From SYOC01 sp964441775 (GTDB taxonomy: Bacteria; Desulfobacterota; Binatia; Bin18): a DNA stretch of 64,000 nt. Both the position numbers and the translations under genes were made by a program. The notes below the pieces were generated by a model. It was not told the origin of the DNA and searched no databases. It worked only from the letters and a program-made list of their open reading frames with translations. Below, piece after piece: positions 32,721-41,894 of this stretch (its first letter is position 1; each line of letters opens with the position of its first letter). Location of the stretch: NCBI GenBank assembly GCA_964441775.1, contig CAYTVL010000014.1, forward strand, positions 60,568-124,567, in the 5' to 3' direction.

Positions 32721-33116
32721 TTAGCGATAATCATCGTATCGTCGGTCATCGTAAGAATCGCGGTCGTAACGTTGGTCTCGACTCTCAGAACCATAGCGGT
32801 CATGACGAAGCTCGTCGATTTCTCGCCGTTGTCGGCTGAGTTCACGACGGTTTTCTTCCAGCTCCGAGGACTGGACATTTTGCCGTTGCTCCTGTCCTTG
32901 CATTTGATCGCCGACCAAGCCCCCGCCAAGGGCACCCAAAGCGCCGCCAATCAAGGCACCGCTCCCGGCATGATGATGGAGCTGACTTCCGATAAGCGCT
33001 CCTGCTCCTGCTCCGAGCGCACCACCAGTCAAGGTTCCTTTTTCTCGAGTGGTCAGTGGCGCTGCGCAACCGCCCAACAAGACCATAAGACTTACCATTC
33101 CAATGAGCCGTTTCAT
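32721..33116 (-). CDS. Glycine-zipper lipoprotein (YMGG/OmpA-associated type)
   Basis: 131 residues. Lipoprotein signal peptide with lipobox LLGGC (Cys18), then a glycine-zipper segment (GTLTGGALGAGAGALIG, GGALGALGGGLVGDQ), a coiled-coil-like charged stretch and a Tyr/Asp/Arg-rich low-complexity tail (RYDRDSYDDRRYDDYR). The ATG at 33116 has AGAGGAGAACAACGT upstream. It is the last gene of the ECF-sigma operon and probably sits in the outer membrane. Confidence 0.8.
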   Translation of the reverse strand: MKRLIGMVSLMVLLGGCAAPLTTREKGTLTGGALGAGAGALIGSQLHHHAGSGALIGGALGALGGGLVGDQMQGQEQRQNVQSSELEENRRELSRQRREIDELRHDRYGSESRDQRYDRDSYDDRRYDDYR

Positions 33117-33189
33117 ACGTTGTTCTCCTCTCTTGTTCTCTGAATCGAATCTGTGTCGAGACAAACGCAGTATCTGTAAAAAAGTTGCA

Positions 33190-33954
33190 CTAATTTTCAA
33201 TCACGACTTCGACGCGGCGATTCTTTGCACGTCCACTGGGGTTGTCGGTTCCGTCCTCTCGGGTGTTCGGCGCCGCTGGGTATTTCTTCCCAAAGCCGTG
33301 AGTTTTAAGCCGCTTCTCACGAAGCCCGTTGTTGACAAGCGCTTGGGCGACCGCCTGAGCACGCCGTTCAGAAAGTGCGAGGTTGTAAGAATCGCTTCCA
33401 ATCGCATCGGTATGCCCTTCGATCGAGACTCGACGTTGGCTCGTTTTTTCCTTCAGCACGGAGGCAATGTGAAACACCTTCTCTCGCGCCGCTGGGGTCA
33501 GACGGTTACTGCCAAACTCGAACAACACCTCTGGAAGGTTAACAACAATACCTCTATCCGTTTCACGAGCATCGAGCTGGCGGCGTTTCAATTCCTCGAG
33601 AATCTCACGGTTCTTGGCGAGTTCTCGTCGTTGTTGCTCGATAACACGGTCTTGCTCGTCCAAAGCCTGATCTTGCGATTCGATCTGATGACCAGTCGCG
33701 TAACCGCCCAACGCGCCAATCCCAGCGCCGATTGCCGCACCTTGCGCCGCTTTCCCTCTATGGCTTCCAATGATGGCGCCGCTGCCTGCGCCGAGAAGCG
33801 CGCCAACGACCGCGCCAGCAGTCGATTTACTCATACCAAAAGGTGGGGGAGTACTTTGGCTGGATTGCGCATACGCGAAAGACCCCGAGAGTAGAAAAAT
33901 ACTCACTACTCCTTCTGTGAAGGAGCGTCGAAAACGAATAAAAAAATACCGCAT
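33190..33954 (-). CDS. OmpA-family protein with glycine-zipper domain
   Basis: 254 residues: signal peptide (to about residue 30, SFAYAQ), glycine-zipper segment (GAVVGALLGAGSGAIIG, GAAIGAGIGALGGYATG, about 46-86), coiled-coil (about 90-130), and an OmpA C-terminal peptidoglycan-binding domain (LFEFGSNRLT, SIEGHTDAIGSDSYNLALSERRAQAV, NRRVEVVIE). It probably links the outer membrane to the peptidoglycan. Member of the ECF sigma operon. Confidence 0.9.
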   Translation of the reverse strand: MRYFFIRFRRSFTEGVVSIFLLSGSFAYAQSSQSTPPPFGMSKSTAGAVVGALLGAGSGAIIGSHRGKAAQGAAIGAGIGALGGYATGHQIESQDQALDEQDRVIEQQRRELAKNREILEELKRRQLDARETDRGIVVNLPEVLFEFGSNRLTPAAREKVFHIASVLKEKTSQRRVSIEGHTDAIGSDSYNLALSERRAQAVAQALVNNGLREKRLKTHGFGKKYPAAPNTREDGTDNPSGRAKNRRVEVVIEN

Positions 33955-34125
33955 GGAAGTTGCAGCGCCTCCTTTCAGGTGTGGCTGTCAAAACACACTG
34001 AAGAGAAAAACACACTGCGGAGAGGAAAGTTGTGGGGCGTGAGACGAAGGAGGCGGCAAGCGGAAGATCATGCCGCTTCCTCACATTGAAGTTGATATTG
34101 TCAATGACGTGGGTTTGGCTGGATG

Positions 34126-34491
34126 CTACCGTGTGGGCGCTTGCCACCTTCTATATTTTCGCAAAAATTCTTCTTTCTCGTCTGAGTCCATTTTGCGGAA
34201 ACGGTCATAATTGCGGCGCACACGCTCCTTTTCTGTATCCGGCAGTTCCGTCCAGCGATGGTACTGTTCCTCGAGATTGTGTCGTCGTTCTTCCGGGAGT
34301 TTTTGAAAACGTCTATAGTTTTCCAAGGCGCGGGCGCGTTCTTGCGGAGACAAATCTTGCCAACTTTGCGCTATCTGTTGAGGAGCGACAGGAGAAACTC
34401 TCACGTGTTGCCCCGTTGCTGTCAATGCCCAAAGTGTCGTCTCTCCACAAAGGAAACTGCCAAGAACAAGGGCAGCGGCTTTGATTTTCAT
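34126..34491 (-). CDS. DUF3106-type periplasmic protein
   Basis: 121 residues with a signal peptide and repeated helical motifs WQDLSPQERARALENYRRFQKLPEERR, RWTELPDTEKERVRRNYDRFRKM: the W/F-x-x-L-x(n)-E-R-x-R-x-x-x-x-Y-x-R-F pattern of DUF3106. These proteins accompany ECF sigma/anti-sigma genes in many proteobacteria and may be stress sensors, but the role is not established. It lies 21 nt downstream of the anti-sigma gene. Confidence 0.8.
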   Translation of the reverse strand: MKIKAAALVLGSFLCGETTLWALTATGQHVRVSPVAPQQIAQSWQDLSPQERARALENYRRFQKLPEERRHNLEEQYHRWTELPDTEKERVRRNYDRFRKMDSDEKEEFLRKYRRWQAPTR

Positions 34492-34512
34492 ACGGGTTCT
34501 CTCGAGCTGAGT

Positions 34513-35268
34513 CTATCCTTGATCGCGTTCGTTTTCTTGAGTCGGCGCGTCTAATACTGCTTCGAGATTTTGTAGTTGGTCCATCTTTTTCAGCATACGG
34601 TAATGTGCGAAAAAGCCAGGATTTTGTAACACCTCAGGAGGGATCTCTTCTTCCTTGGCGAGAGCGGTTTCGTTTTCTCCCGAGAGATCGATCGCGGCAA
34701 TTTCCTCAAAATGCGAGAGACGGTTTAAGTCGGCAATGATCGGATAATGGAGAAAAAAGTTTAAATTTTCAACTAAACCCGCAGGCGCTGCTGTTGGAGC
34801 CGCTTTTGTCGCTGTTGCTGACGTAGTCGTTGGCGGCGTTGCCTTGACACTGGGCGTTGGCATCCGAGAAGGCGCCAACAGATAGCTAAAGAACACGAGC
34901 ACGCTTGCCGTAGCAGCTAGTATCGGCGCCATTTGCCAAGAGGTAAAAATCGTTCGTACCTCTCTCCACCACTGTAACAATCGACTTTCCACTATCACAG
35001 GCGGTTTGTTAAGGACCACAGCGTAAGCTTGCTGCTTTTCTTGCTCTACACGTCGCCAAAAAGTTGCGGCAAACTCTGGCGAGGGTTCGATCCGGCTCAG
35101 TTTGTCCATCTGGACAAGCAGTTCTTGCATCTCGTGCACCTGGGCTTCTTCTTGAATGCATGCAGCACACGTGGCCAAATGAGCGGCGATGTTTTTTCTC
35201 TCCTGCTCCGGCAACTCGCCGTCACAGTAGGCAACCAATTCTTCTCGTATGGCGTTACATGTTGTCAT
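34513..35268 (-). CDS. Anti-sigma factor with zinc-finger (zf-HC2) and membrane anchor
   Basis: 251 residues. Zinc-binding anti-sigma domain with His30-x3-Cys34-x2-Cys37 (HLATCAAC), one membrane segment (about 112-132, MAPILAATASVLVFFSYLL), a Thr/Ala/Pro-rich linker and a periplasmic C-terminal part with charged helices (QNPGFFAHYRMLKKMDQLQNLEAV). It binds and holds the sigma factor encoded just upstream, whose stop it overlaps by 14 nt. The start at 35268 is set by homology of the zinc-finger N terminus. Confidence 0.85.
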   Translation of the reverse strand: MTTCNAIREELVAYCDGELPEQERKNIAAHLATCAACIQEEAQVHEMQELLVQMDKLSRIEPSPEFAATFWRRVEQEKQQAYAVVLNKPPVIVESRLLQWWREVRTIFTSWQMAPILAATASVLVFFSYLLAPSRMPTPSVKATPPTTTSATATKAAPTAAPAGLVENLNFFLHYPIIADLNRLSHFEEIAAIDLSGENETALAKEEEIPPEVLQNPGFFAHYRMLKKMDQLQNLEAVLDAPTQENERDQG

Positions 35269-35875
35269 GATTATCAAGAAATTCTCGCAGCCCCTCGCGG
35301 AGGCTTTGGGTTGCACGGAACACGAGACTTTTGACTGCCTTTTCGGTCGTGCCAAGCACTTCGGCCACTTCTTGGTACGACAATCCTTCAAACCGACTCA
35401 GCGTCACGGCTGTCCGTTGGTTTTCTGGCAACCGCTGTAGAATCGTCTGTATTCTATCGGTTGCCTGTTTTGCTGCCAAGATCTCGTCACCTTTCCGTAA
35501 ATTCGTATCAGGAAGCTCTCGTCTTCGTTCATCTCCTTCGTCATTCACTGAGGCGTCTAACGACTCGTGGCTGACTTTGTATTCGCTTTTCCTCACTTCA
35601 TTGAGACAATGGTTATTAGCAATCTTAAACAACCAGGTTGAAAACTTCGCCGTAGGTTCATAACGTTCCTGCCAGCGATAGACCTGAAGAAAAACCTCCT
35701 GGGCAAGCTCCTCAGCTCGCTCTCTCGATTTGACAAATCGATAAGCGAAATTAATCACCGACGAGGAATGACGGTTGAAAAGCTGCTGAAACGCCGCTGT
35801 ATCACCTCGCTGGAAGCGTAGCATTAGCTGCACGTCAGGGTCATCGTGTGGCGTCGCTTGTTCTTTCTGTTCCAT
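35255..35875 (-). CDS. ECF (sigma-70 family) RNA polymerase sigma factor, RpoE-like
   Basis: 206 residues. Region 2 (FQRGDTAAFQQLFNRHSSSVINFAYRF, RAEELAQEVFLQVYRW, STWLFKIANNHCLNEVRK) and region 4 (LPENQRTAVTLSRFEGLSYQEVAEVLGTTEKAVKSLVFRATQSLRE) are complete. It heads the operon with anti-sigma, DUF3106, OmpA and glycine-zipper genes, probably an envelope-stress regulon. A GGAAC box on the minus strand (35924-35928) about 50 nt upstream of the start is a possible autoregulated -35 element. The ATG at 35875 is used; a GTG three codons upstream is an alternative. Confidence 0.9.
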   Translation of the reverse strand: MEQKEQATPHDDPDVQLMLRFQRGDTAAFQQLFNRHSSSVINFAYRFVKSRERAEELAQEVFLQVYRWQERYEPTAKFSTWLFKIANNHCLNEVRKSEYKVSHESLDASVNDEGDERRRELPDTNLRKGDEILAAKQATDRIQTILQRLPENQRTAVTLSRFEGLSYQEVAEVLGTTEKAVKSLVFRATQSLREGLREFLDNHDNM

Positions 35876-35995
35876 TATCAACACAGTGACGGGCTAAAAG
35901 TCTCGCTTCCGGCGCCCCAATCTGTTCCACGAAAGGGGTATTGTTTCAACTAGACGGAGACGGTAGGGGAAAAGAGCTGGAGGGTCAACGCCTTT

Positions 35996-37612
35996 ATGCA
36001 GCCATTCTTTGAAGAACCACTTGAAGAGCACCTCAAGCGAGTCGAACACTACATGCGCGGTTGTGAGTTGCTGCGTTTCCCGCGAGAGAAAAGCCCGTTA
36101 CGAACGGAATTAGCGGCGTTTATCCGTGGACGCGCTTCCGAGCTCATTAGCGAGTGGATCACTCCAGTGGCGCCGGTCTTCCCCATCCCTACAGAACGGA
36201 TTCCAAAAACGATGCAGGATATGCTCGATTCGCTGTTACGTTGGACGCGGCATATCGAAACACCGGACGATATGGAAACGTATGCGTACCTGCATGAACA
36301 CGCCCGTCACGGGTTCATCTCTCATTGGCCTCCCTCTCGGTTTCTGGCTGGCCAGATGCGTCTTCGTTCCCTCATTGTGGAGCGCTTGCGCGAAACGTAT
36401 ACAAAGGACCGGAAAAAACTGGTGGACCTGATCACCTTGCTTGATCAGGAGTTCCATGAGCGTCTGCTGCATATCACGGATTTCTTTGTCGAAGCGCGCG
36501 AGGAGACGTTGCGGGACGAGGAGGAAATCCACCGCAAGAGCGTCGAGAATGCGCCGGCGCCCATCTTTCGTATTAGTTGTGAGGATGGCACGATTCTCCG
36601 TGCGAATCGAGAGGCCGAAAAAATCACCGGGTTTTCGCGAGACGAAATGATCGGCAAGTCAATTTGGGCGCTGCATCCGCTAGAAGAGCGAGAGTGGCTC
36701 CATCAACTCAGTCATAAAACGAACGGCCAGGGCTACATCAGTTGCGAAGATCTTCATCTCGTCGCCAAGGATGGACGCGCCGTGCCGGTGTCGGTCTATT
36801 ACGGCATCATTGAGCATCAAGACGAAAAAGCCATCCAAGGCATATACATGGATGTATCGGATCGCAAAAATCTTGAGAGTCAACTTATTCAATCAGAAAA
36901 AATGGCGGCGATCGGTCAGCTTGCCGCAGGCATCGCCCATGAGATTCGTAATCCCTTGGGCATTATCATGAACGCCCTGTATGACCTGGGTGAAATTCTC
37001 ACCGTCGATAATCCGGAAGTGCGCGAAGATCTGCAGATTGCGAAAGATGAAATTATTCGCGCCCAGGAAATCATTACCAACCTGTTGGAATTCTCTCGTG
37101 AGAGCAGCGCGGATATGGAAGAGGTCAACCTCAATGACCTCCTGCGGCGCACGCTGCGCTTGATGCATAAATACCTGCAAACGAACAACGTCCGCGTTCT
37201 GACCTCTTTCGGGAAGGTCGGGGCCTGTATCGCCAACCAAAACGCCCTACGACAGGTTTTCCTCAACTTAATCACCAATGCAGTGCAAGCCATGCCGAAC
37301 GGTGGGGAACTCCGCATACGGACGCAACGCACTCCGGAGAAAACCGTTATCATTGAGTGCGGCGACAGCGGCGTGGGGATTTCACCTCAGCATATTAACA
37401 ATATCTTCAATCCCTTTTTTACGACAAAAGAGCCAGGCCAGGGCACTGGTCTCGGCTTATCGGTAGTGCACTCCATTATTAAACGGTACCACGGCAAGAT
37501 CACCGTGCAGAGCAAGCCGAATGCGGGGACGACTTTCCTGATCGAGCTGCCTTGCCCTTGCGCTGTTGAAAAACGCCGAAAAGACAAGCCCGCTACTGCA
37601 CTGTCCGCCTAG
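35996..37612 (+). CDS. PAS sensor histidine kinase (NtrB-like)
   Basis: 538 residues, no membrane segments, so cytosolic. The N-terminal helical part (1 to about 175) resembles RsbRD-like sensor domains; a PAS domain follows (about 180-290, IFRISCEDGTILRANREAEKITGFSRDEMIG); then HisKA with His315 (GIAHEIRNPLG) and HATPase_c with NLITNAVQAMPNGG, GDSGVGIS and GTGLGLSV. GGAGGGTCAACG precedes the ATG. It is followed 21 nt later by an NtrC-type regulator, its evident partner. It is divergent from the ECF sigma operon. Confidence 0.9.
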   Translation: MQPFFEEPLEEHLKRVEHYMRGCELLRFPREKSPLRTELAAFIRGRASELISEWITPVAPVFPIPTERIPKTMQDMLDSLLRWTRHIETPDDMETYAYLHEHARHGFISHWPPSRFLAGQMRLRSLIVERLRETYTKDRKKLVDLITLLDQEFHERLLHITDFFVEAREETLRDEEEIHRKSVENAPAPIFRISCEDGTILRANREAEKITGFSRDEMIGKSIWALHPLEEREWLHQLSHKTNGQGYISCEDLHLVAKDGRAVPVSVYYGIIEHQDEKAIQGIYMDVSDRKNLESQLIQSEKMAAIGQLAAGIAHEIRNPLGIIMNALYDLGEILTVDNPEVREDLQIAKDEIIRAQEIITNLLEFSRESSADMEEVNLNDLLRRTLRLMHKYLQTNNVRVLTSFGKVGACIANQNALRQVFLNLITNAVQAMPNGGELRIRTQRTPEKTVIIECGDSGVGISPQHINNIFNPFFTTKEPGQGTGLGLSVVHSIIKRYHGKITVQSKPNAGTTFLIELPCPCAVEKRRKDKPATALSA

Positions 37613-37633
37613 CCGCTTCCTTCCCAAAACGTT

Positions 37634-39049
37634 ATGACCGCACATATTCTACTTGTCGAAGATGAAATCAATATGGCCAAGATGCAGGCGAAAATCCTGC
37701 AGCGCAAAGGCTACGAAGTCGACACCGCCGGCAATGGTCGGGAAGCGCTAGGCAAACTGGATCGCAGCAATTTTGACGTTGTCATTACCGATTTAAAAAT
37801 GCCGGTGATGGATGGCATGCAGTTGCTGCGTGAGATGAATATTAAAGAACGCGGCTGCGCGGTCATCGTCCTGACCGGGCACGGCACGATTGAGAGCGCG
37901 GTCGAGGCTATGCAACGCGGGGCGGCGGATTATCTGACGAAGCCCTGCAACCCGGATGAACTGCTCATCAAAGTTGATCAGATCCTGGAGACCAAACGGC
38001 TGCGTGAGGAAGTGGCGCAACTGCGGCGTGAAGTGCGTGTCTATAAGAAGTTCGGCGAATTGATCGGCCAAAGCCAGGCCATGCGACAACTGTACAGCGT
38101 GATCGGGGCGGTGAGCGCGAACAAAAGCACGGTGCTGATTACTGGTGAGAGCGGGACGGGTAAAGAGTTGGTGGCTCGCACCATTCACCAGAAAGGGCCG
38201 TGGGCGGAGCGACCATTTGTGGCGATTAACTGCGGCGCAATGTCGGAAACTCTCCTCGACAGCCAGCTCTTCGGTCATCGACGCGGCGCATTCACGGGCG
38301 CGATTGCCGACAACAGCGGCGTCTTTCAGGCGGCCAATGGCGGCACGCTTTTTCTCGATGAAATCAGCGAAATTCCTCTTGCTCTGCAGGTCAAGTTTTT
38401 ACGCGCGATTCAAGAAAAAGAAGTGACGCCGCTTGGGTCCAGCCGCCCGGTTAAAGTCGATGTGCGCTTGATTGCCGCGAGCAATCGCAACCTTGAAGAG
38501 GAAGTGAAAAAAGGCTCCTTTCGTGATGACTTATTTTATCGCCTCAGTGTGGTGCCGATCCATCTACCACCGTTGCGTGAGCGACGCGAAGATATTCCCT
38601 TGTTAATCGAGCACTTCATTACCGCCTTCAGCAGGGAATACAATGTTGAGCCGCGACGTATTGCTCCTAGCGCCCTCGAAAAAATCATGGCCTATCCGTG
38701 GCCGGGCAACATTCGGGAATTACAAAATGTGATTGAGCGGGTCTTCGCCCTTTCGCACAGCAACGAAATTACCTTAGATGACCTGCCCAGTGCAGTGTCT
38801 GGATTTGAAGAACAGCCCTTTAACTTCCAAGAACTTTCCGAGTTGCCAACTTTGGAAGCGATGGAGCGTTCATTGATCGCCGCCGCTTTGCGCAAAAGTA
38901 ACGGCAACAAAAACGAAGCCGCCCGTCTCCTCGCGATTGATCGTCAGCGGCTCTATCGTAAGCTGGAAAAATATCGACTCGACTCCATCGTGCACGAATC
39001 AGAACGCGACATAGGTTTGAGAGGTATAGCGAGCGCGATCTCTACTTGA
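37634..39049 (+). CDS. Sigma-54-dependent NtrC-family response regulator
   Basis: 471 residues: receiver domain with phosphoacceptor Asp53 (ITDLKMPVMDG) and Lys105, an AAA+ central domain with Walker A GESGTGKE (171-178), GAFTGA (218-223, sigma-54 contact) and GTLFLDEI, and a Fis-type helix-turn-helix (NKNEAARLLAIDRQRLYRKLEKY). It activates sigma-54 promoters when phosphorylated by the adjacent kinase. I saw no clear sigma-54 promoter nearby. The short gap after it to the convergent ABC gene holds nothing notable. Confidence 0.92.
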   Translation: MTAHILLVEDEINMAKMQAKILQRKGYEVDTAGNGREALGKLDRSNFDVVITDLKMPVMDGMQLLREMNIKERGCAVIVLTGHGTIESAVEAMQRGAADYLTKPCNPDELLIKVDQILETKRLREEVAQLRREVRVYKKFGELIGQSQAMRQLYSVIGAVSANKSTVLITGESGTGKELVARTIHQKGPWAERPFVAINCGAMSETLLDSQLFGHRRGAFTGAIADNSGVFQAANGGTLFLDEISEIPLALQVKFLRAIQEKEVTPLGSSRPVKVDVRLIAASNRNLEEEVKKGSFRDDLFYRLSVVPIHLPPLRERREDIPLLIEHFITAFSREYNVEPRRIAPSALEKIMAYPWPGNIRELQNVIERVFALSHSNEITLDDLPSAVSGFEEQPFNFQELSELPTLEAMERSLIAAALRKSNGNKNEAARLLAIDRQRLYRKLEKYRLDSIVHESERDIGLRGIASAIST

Positions 39050-39122
39050 AGCGTTGCTTGGCTTACCGCAGGGCATGGTGAGGTCGCTATACTCCACGAC
39101 GAACAGCTTGCACGGCCTGCAA

Positions 39123-41177
39123 TCAGTGCTTAAGCACGGAGACTTTGCGCGACGCTGCGCTCGTTCCTGTCCCACTGGACTGAGGATTCTCGCTCCCGCG
39201 GGCGAGACGGGCAAACCAGCCTCCACGGGAGATTAATTCCACCGGTGGGCCAGATTCAACGACGCGACCGGACGCCAACACGGTGACAAAGTCGGCATCC
39301 TGCACCATTGAATACCGGTGCGCAATGATGAGCGTGGTGCGATCATGTTGAAGTCGAGTAATCGCCTGCTTGACCTCGGACTCGGTGGCGTAATCTAAAT
39401 TGGCAGTCGCTTCATCTAAAACGAGGATGCGAGGCGTCGCCACCAGCGCCCGCGCGAGTTGCAGACGTTGTCGTTCGCCTACCGAGAGACCGATGCCGCG
39501 TTCGCCGATTTCCGTTGCAAGTCCTTCAGGGAGGCGTTCGAGTGCTTGCCCCAGCCCAGCCGCCAATGCCGCGTCTCGCACTTCACTATCCGAAGCCTCC
39601 GGACGCTGGTAGCGGATATTATCAGCCAAGGTGCCGCGAAAGACCGCGCCATCAGCCGCGACCACACTAATGACTCGTCGCACCGAGGCTGGGTCGATAC
39701 GGTCAAGCGGCTGGCCATCAATCAGAATCGTTCCAGCCGTTGGTTCGTAGAGTCGTAACAAGAGATCGACAATGGTTGTTTTCCCAGCGCCGGAAGGCCC
39801 AACCAGCGCCGTGACTTTCCTCGGTTCCAGCGTCAAATTGACGCCACGCAAGACCTCGCGTCCCTCAGCATAACTGAAGCGCACATTCTTAAATTCTACC
39901 CGTCCGGGGCCGGTTGCGAGCGGGGCGCCCCACTCTTCGCCATCGGGAATTTCCAATAAGCGTAAGGCGCGTTTCAAAGAGCTAAGATGCTGTTGTAGAG
40001 TTTTGGCTTGGCTGCTGAGCCAATCAATCGGATCGTACAATTTATCGAGATAGGCGACAAACATGACGACATCACCAGGAGTGAGTTGCCGTTTGAAGAC
40101 GCGCCACCCGCCGTAGCTGAGCACTAACGCCTTCCCTATTTGGGCGAGCAAGGTTTGCCAAAATAAGTAGCGATTAGTGAGGCGATTCCGTTCGAGATAC
40201 GTGCGATACGCAGCTTGGGAGATAGCCTTTAGTCGCCCCACCTCCCGCGCTTCCGCACCACTGAGCTTCACCGTCTTGACCGCAGTGAGCGCGTCTTGGA
40301 TACGCGCAGACACTTCTTCCCACAAGCCATAATAGGTCGTCAGCGAGGTTTCGAGTTTTTTGGCCGAGCGCTGGGCGATCCATAAGTACGCCGGGAGCGT
40401 TAACACAGCGACACAAGTGAGTGGCGGACTTTCCACCAGCATAATCGCGAGCGCACCAACAATACGGATTGCTTCTGGCGCAATATCCTTCGCGAACGCG
40501 AGAATGATCGGCGCCACCTGGTCCGATTGATCAATTTGCTTTGCGAGCGCGCCGCTGGCGCGGCGGCCAAAGAAGCGTAAGGGTAAGCGCAGGACATGGC
40601 TAAAGGTATTGAGAACGAGATCTTCTTCAATGCGGTTAGCAACCACAGCGCCAACATTATCAGCCGCCAACACGAAAAAGTGGGCGCTCAAATTTGTCAA
40701 CAAGAGCAAGAAAACGGCCCACAGTAGAGTCTTGAACATCTGCTCTACGGTGCGTGGGGCGACGTGTCCACGCCGGTGCCGTTCCGGCGCCCCTTTAATC
40801 CGCGACTTTGTAACCGTGCGATTTCGCGGTCGTGACTTGCTCGCCTCTGGCGAGCGCTCGCCTCGGTTCCGTTCCAGTGATCGTTCCACGGGAATGACTT
40901 GGTGAGAGGCGGGAAAGAAACGCGAGGAAAAGGCATTGGGAGGGTGCGAGTCCGGTGGGGTTGGCGCAGTTGGTTGTTCGGCTGCACGTTGGACAAAAAC
41001 GCCGGCCACGTCGTTGACCGCGATGCGGTAAATCAACGGTTCTGCCAACTCCGCTGCAGTGCCAAGGAAAGCCAGCAATGCGACGAGAAGAAAGCGCCCT
41101 TGATATGGTCGCGCGAGTCGAAGAAACACGCGCCACGTGCTTATCTCTTTGGCGGTGCTGATAGTCGTGCCTGACAT
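39123..41177 (-). CDS. ABC exporter, fused membrane and ATPase domains (MsbA-like)
   Basis: 684 residues. Six-helix membrane domain (first helix about 28-54) and ATPase with Walker A GPSGAGKTT (460-468), signature LSVGERQ (564-570), Walker B ILVLDEA (584-590) and switch His in IIAHR. Two oddities: an about 85-residue proline- and arginine-rich stretch (about 60-145, e.g. KSRPRNRTVTKSRIKG) lies between helix 1 and helix 2 where family members have a short external loop, and the Q-loop glutamine expected after SVV is alanine (VVAADGAVF). Start at 41177 follows the family; an upstream extension is unlikely. Exported substrate unknown (lipid or drug). Confidence 0.87.
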   Translation of the reverse strand: MSGTTISTAKEISTWRVFLRLARPYQGRFLLVALLAFLGTAAELAEPLIYRIAVNDVAGVFVQRAAEQPTAPTPPDSHPPNAFSSRFFPASHQVIPVERSLERNRGERSPEASKSRPRNRTVTKSRIKGAPERHRRGHVAPRTVEQMFKTLLWAVFLLLLTNLSAHFFVLAADNVGAVVANRIEEDLVLNTFSHVLRLPLRFFGRRASGALAKQIDQSDQVAPIILAFAKDIAPEAIRIVGALAIMLVESPPLTCVAVLTLPAYLWIAQRSAKKLETSLTTYYGLWEEVSARIQDALTAVKTVKLSGAEAREVGRLKAISQAAYRTYLERNRLTNRYLFWQTLLAQIGKALVLSYGGWRVFKRQLTPGDVVMFVAYLDKLYDPIDWLSSQAKTLQQHLSSLKRALRLLEIPDGEEWGAPLATGPGRVEFKNVRFSYAEGREVLRGVNLTLEPRKVTALVGPSGAGKTTIVDLLLRLYEPTAGTILIDGQPLDRIDPASVRRVISVVAADGAVFRGTLADNIRYQRPEASDSEVRDAALAAGLGQALERLPEGLATEIGERGIGLSVGERQRLQLARALVATPRILVLDEATANLDYATESEVKQAITRLQHDRTTLIIAHRYSMVQDADFVTVLASGRVVESGPPVELISRGGWFARLARGSENPQSSGTGTSAASRKVSVLKH

Positions 41178-41341
41178 ACTCGTGTAAAGAGTGCGTGACA
41201 GAGGAACCATAACGGGAGGAAACAAGAGGATCAAGGACGACTCCAAGCTGCTCGCGGGATGCTTTTGCCCTGCTCTCGCCTCTCCCTTCTTATCATCCTG
41301 TGGTACAGTGCCTGCGGAAAATCTCTCGAAGGAGGCGAGCT

Positions 41342-41845
41342 ATGGCAATCAAAACCGGATGGGAAGGACGATTCTATGAAGACTTTGTAGTGGGCGACAT
41401 CTATCGGTGTCGGCTGGGCCGGACCGTCACCGAGAATGACAATATCTGGTTTACCTTGTTAACGTGCAACACCAATCAAATCCACTACAACAACGAGTAC
41501 GGACGTCAGACGGAGTTCGGCAAATGTCTCATCAACAGTGGGCTCACCCTCGCCATCGTCGCGGGGCTCGGCGTTGCGGATGTCAGTGAAAACGGCTTCA
41601 ATCTCGGATGGGACAATGTCACGCTGCCGAACCCCGTGTTCGCTGGCGACACCTTGTACTCTGAGTCCGAAGTGCTGGAACGACGCGAGTCAAAATCTAA
41701 ACCTCAGTGGGGCATCGTGAAAGTCCGCACTCGCGGCTATAAGCAAGATGGGACACTGGTCATCGAGTACTCACGAAATGTGATGGTGTGGAAGCGCGCC
41801 CATGCGCCACAACGCCAGCTTTTCCCGGAAGTGAAGGCAAGCTAG
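41342..41845 (+). CDS. MaoC-family dehydratase
   Basis: 167-residue hot-dog fold protein: GRFYEDFVVGDIYRCRLGRTVTENDNIWFTLLTCNTNQIHYNNEYGRQT carries the hydratase 2 motif with the catalytic His in NQIHYN; GLGVADVSENGFNLGWDN and VFAGDTLYSESEV follow. Members hydrate 2-enoyl-CoA thioesters. AAGGAGGCGAGCT precedes the ATG at 41342. It fits the acyl-CoA theme of the window (CoA transferases, acyl-CoA dehydrogenase), although it is a single gene here. Confidence 0.87.
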   Translation: MAIKTGWEGRFYEDFVVGDIYRCRLGRTVTENDNIWFTLLTCNTNQIHYNNEYGRQTEFGKCLINSGLTLAIVAGLGVADVSENGFNLGWDNVTLPNPVFAGDTLYSESEVLERRESKSKPQWGIVKVRTRGYKQDGTLVIEYSRNVMVWKRAHAPQRQLFPEVKAS

Positions 41846-41858
41846 CAGAGGCCGAAGA

Positions 41859-41886
41859 GTAGAGGCGCGGCTGTTGACGCCTCTAC
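41859..41886. repeat. Palindrome between convergent MaoC and nitroreductase genes
   Basis: 9-bp stem GTAGAGGCG / CGCCTCTAC with a 10-nt loop. AAAA follows on the plus strand, i.e. TTTT precedes it on the minus strand, so it does not match a standard terminator for either gene. It belongs to the widespread GTAG-palindrome type. Confidence 0.5.
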
Positions 41887-41894
41887 AAAAGGCT

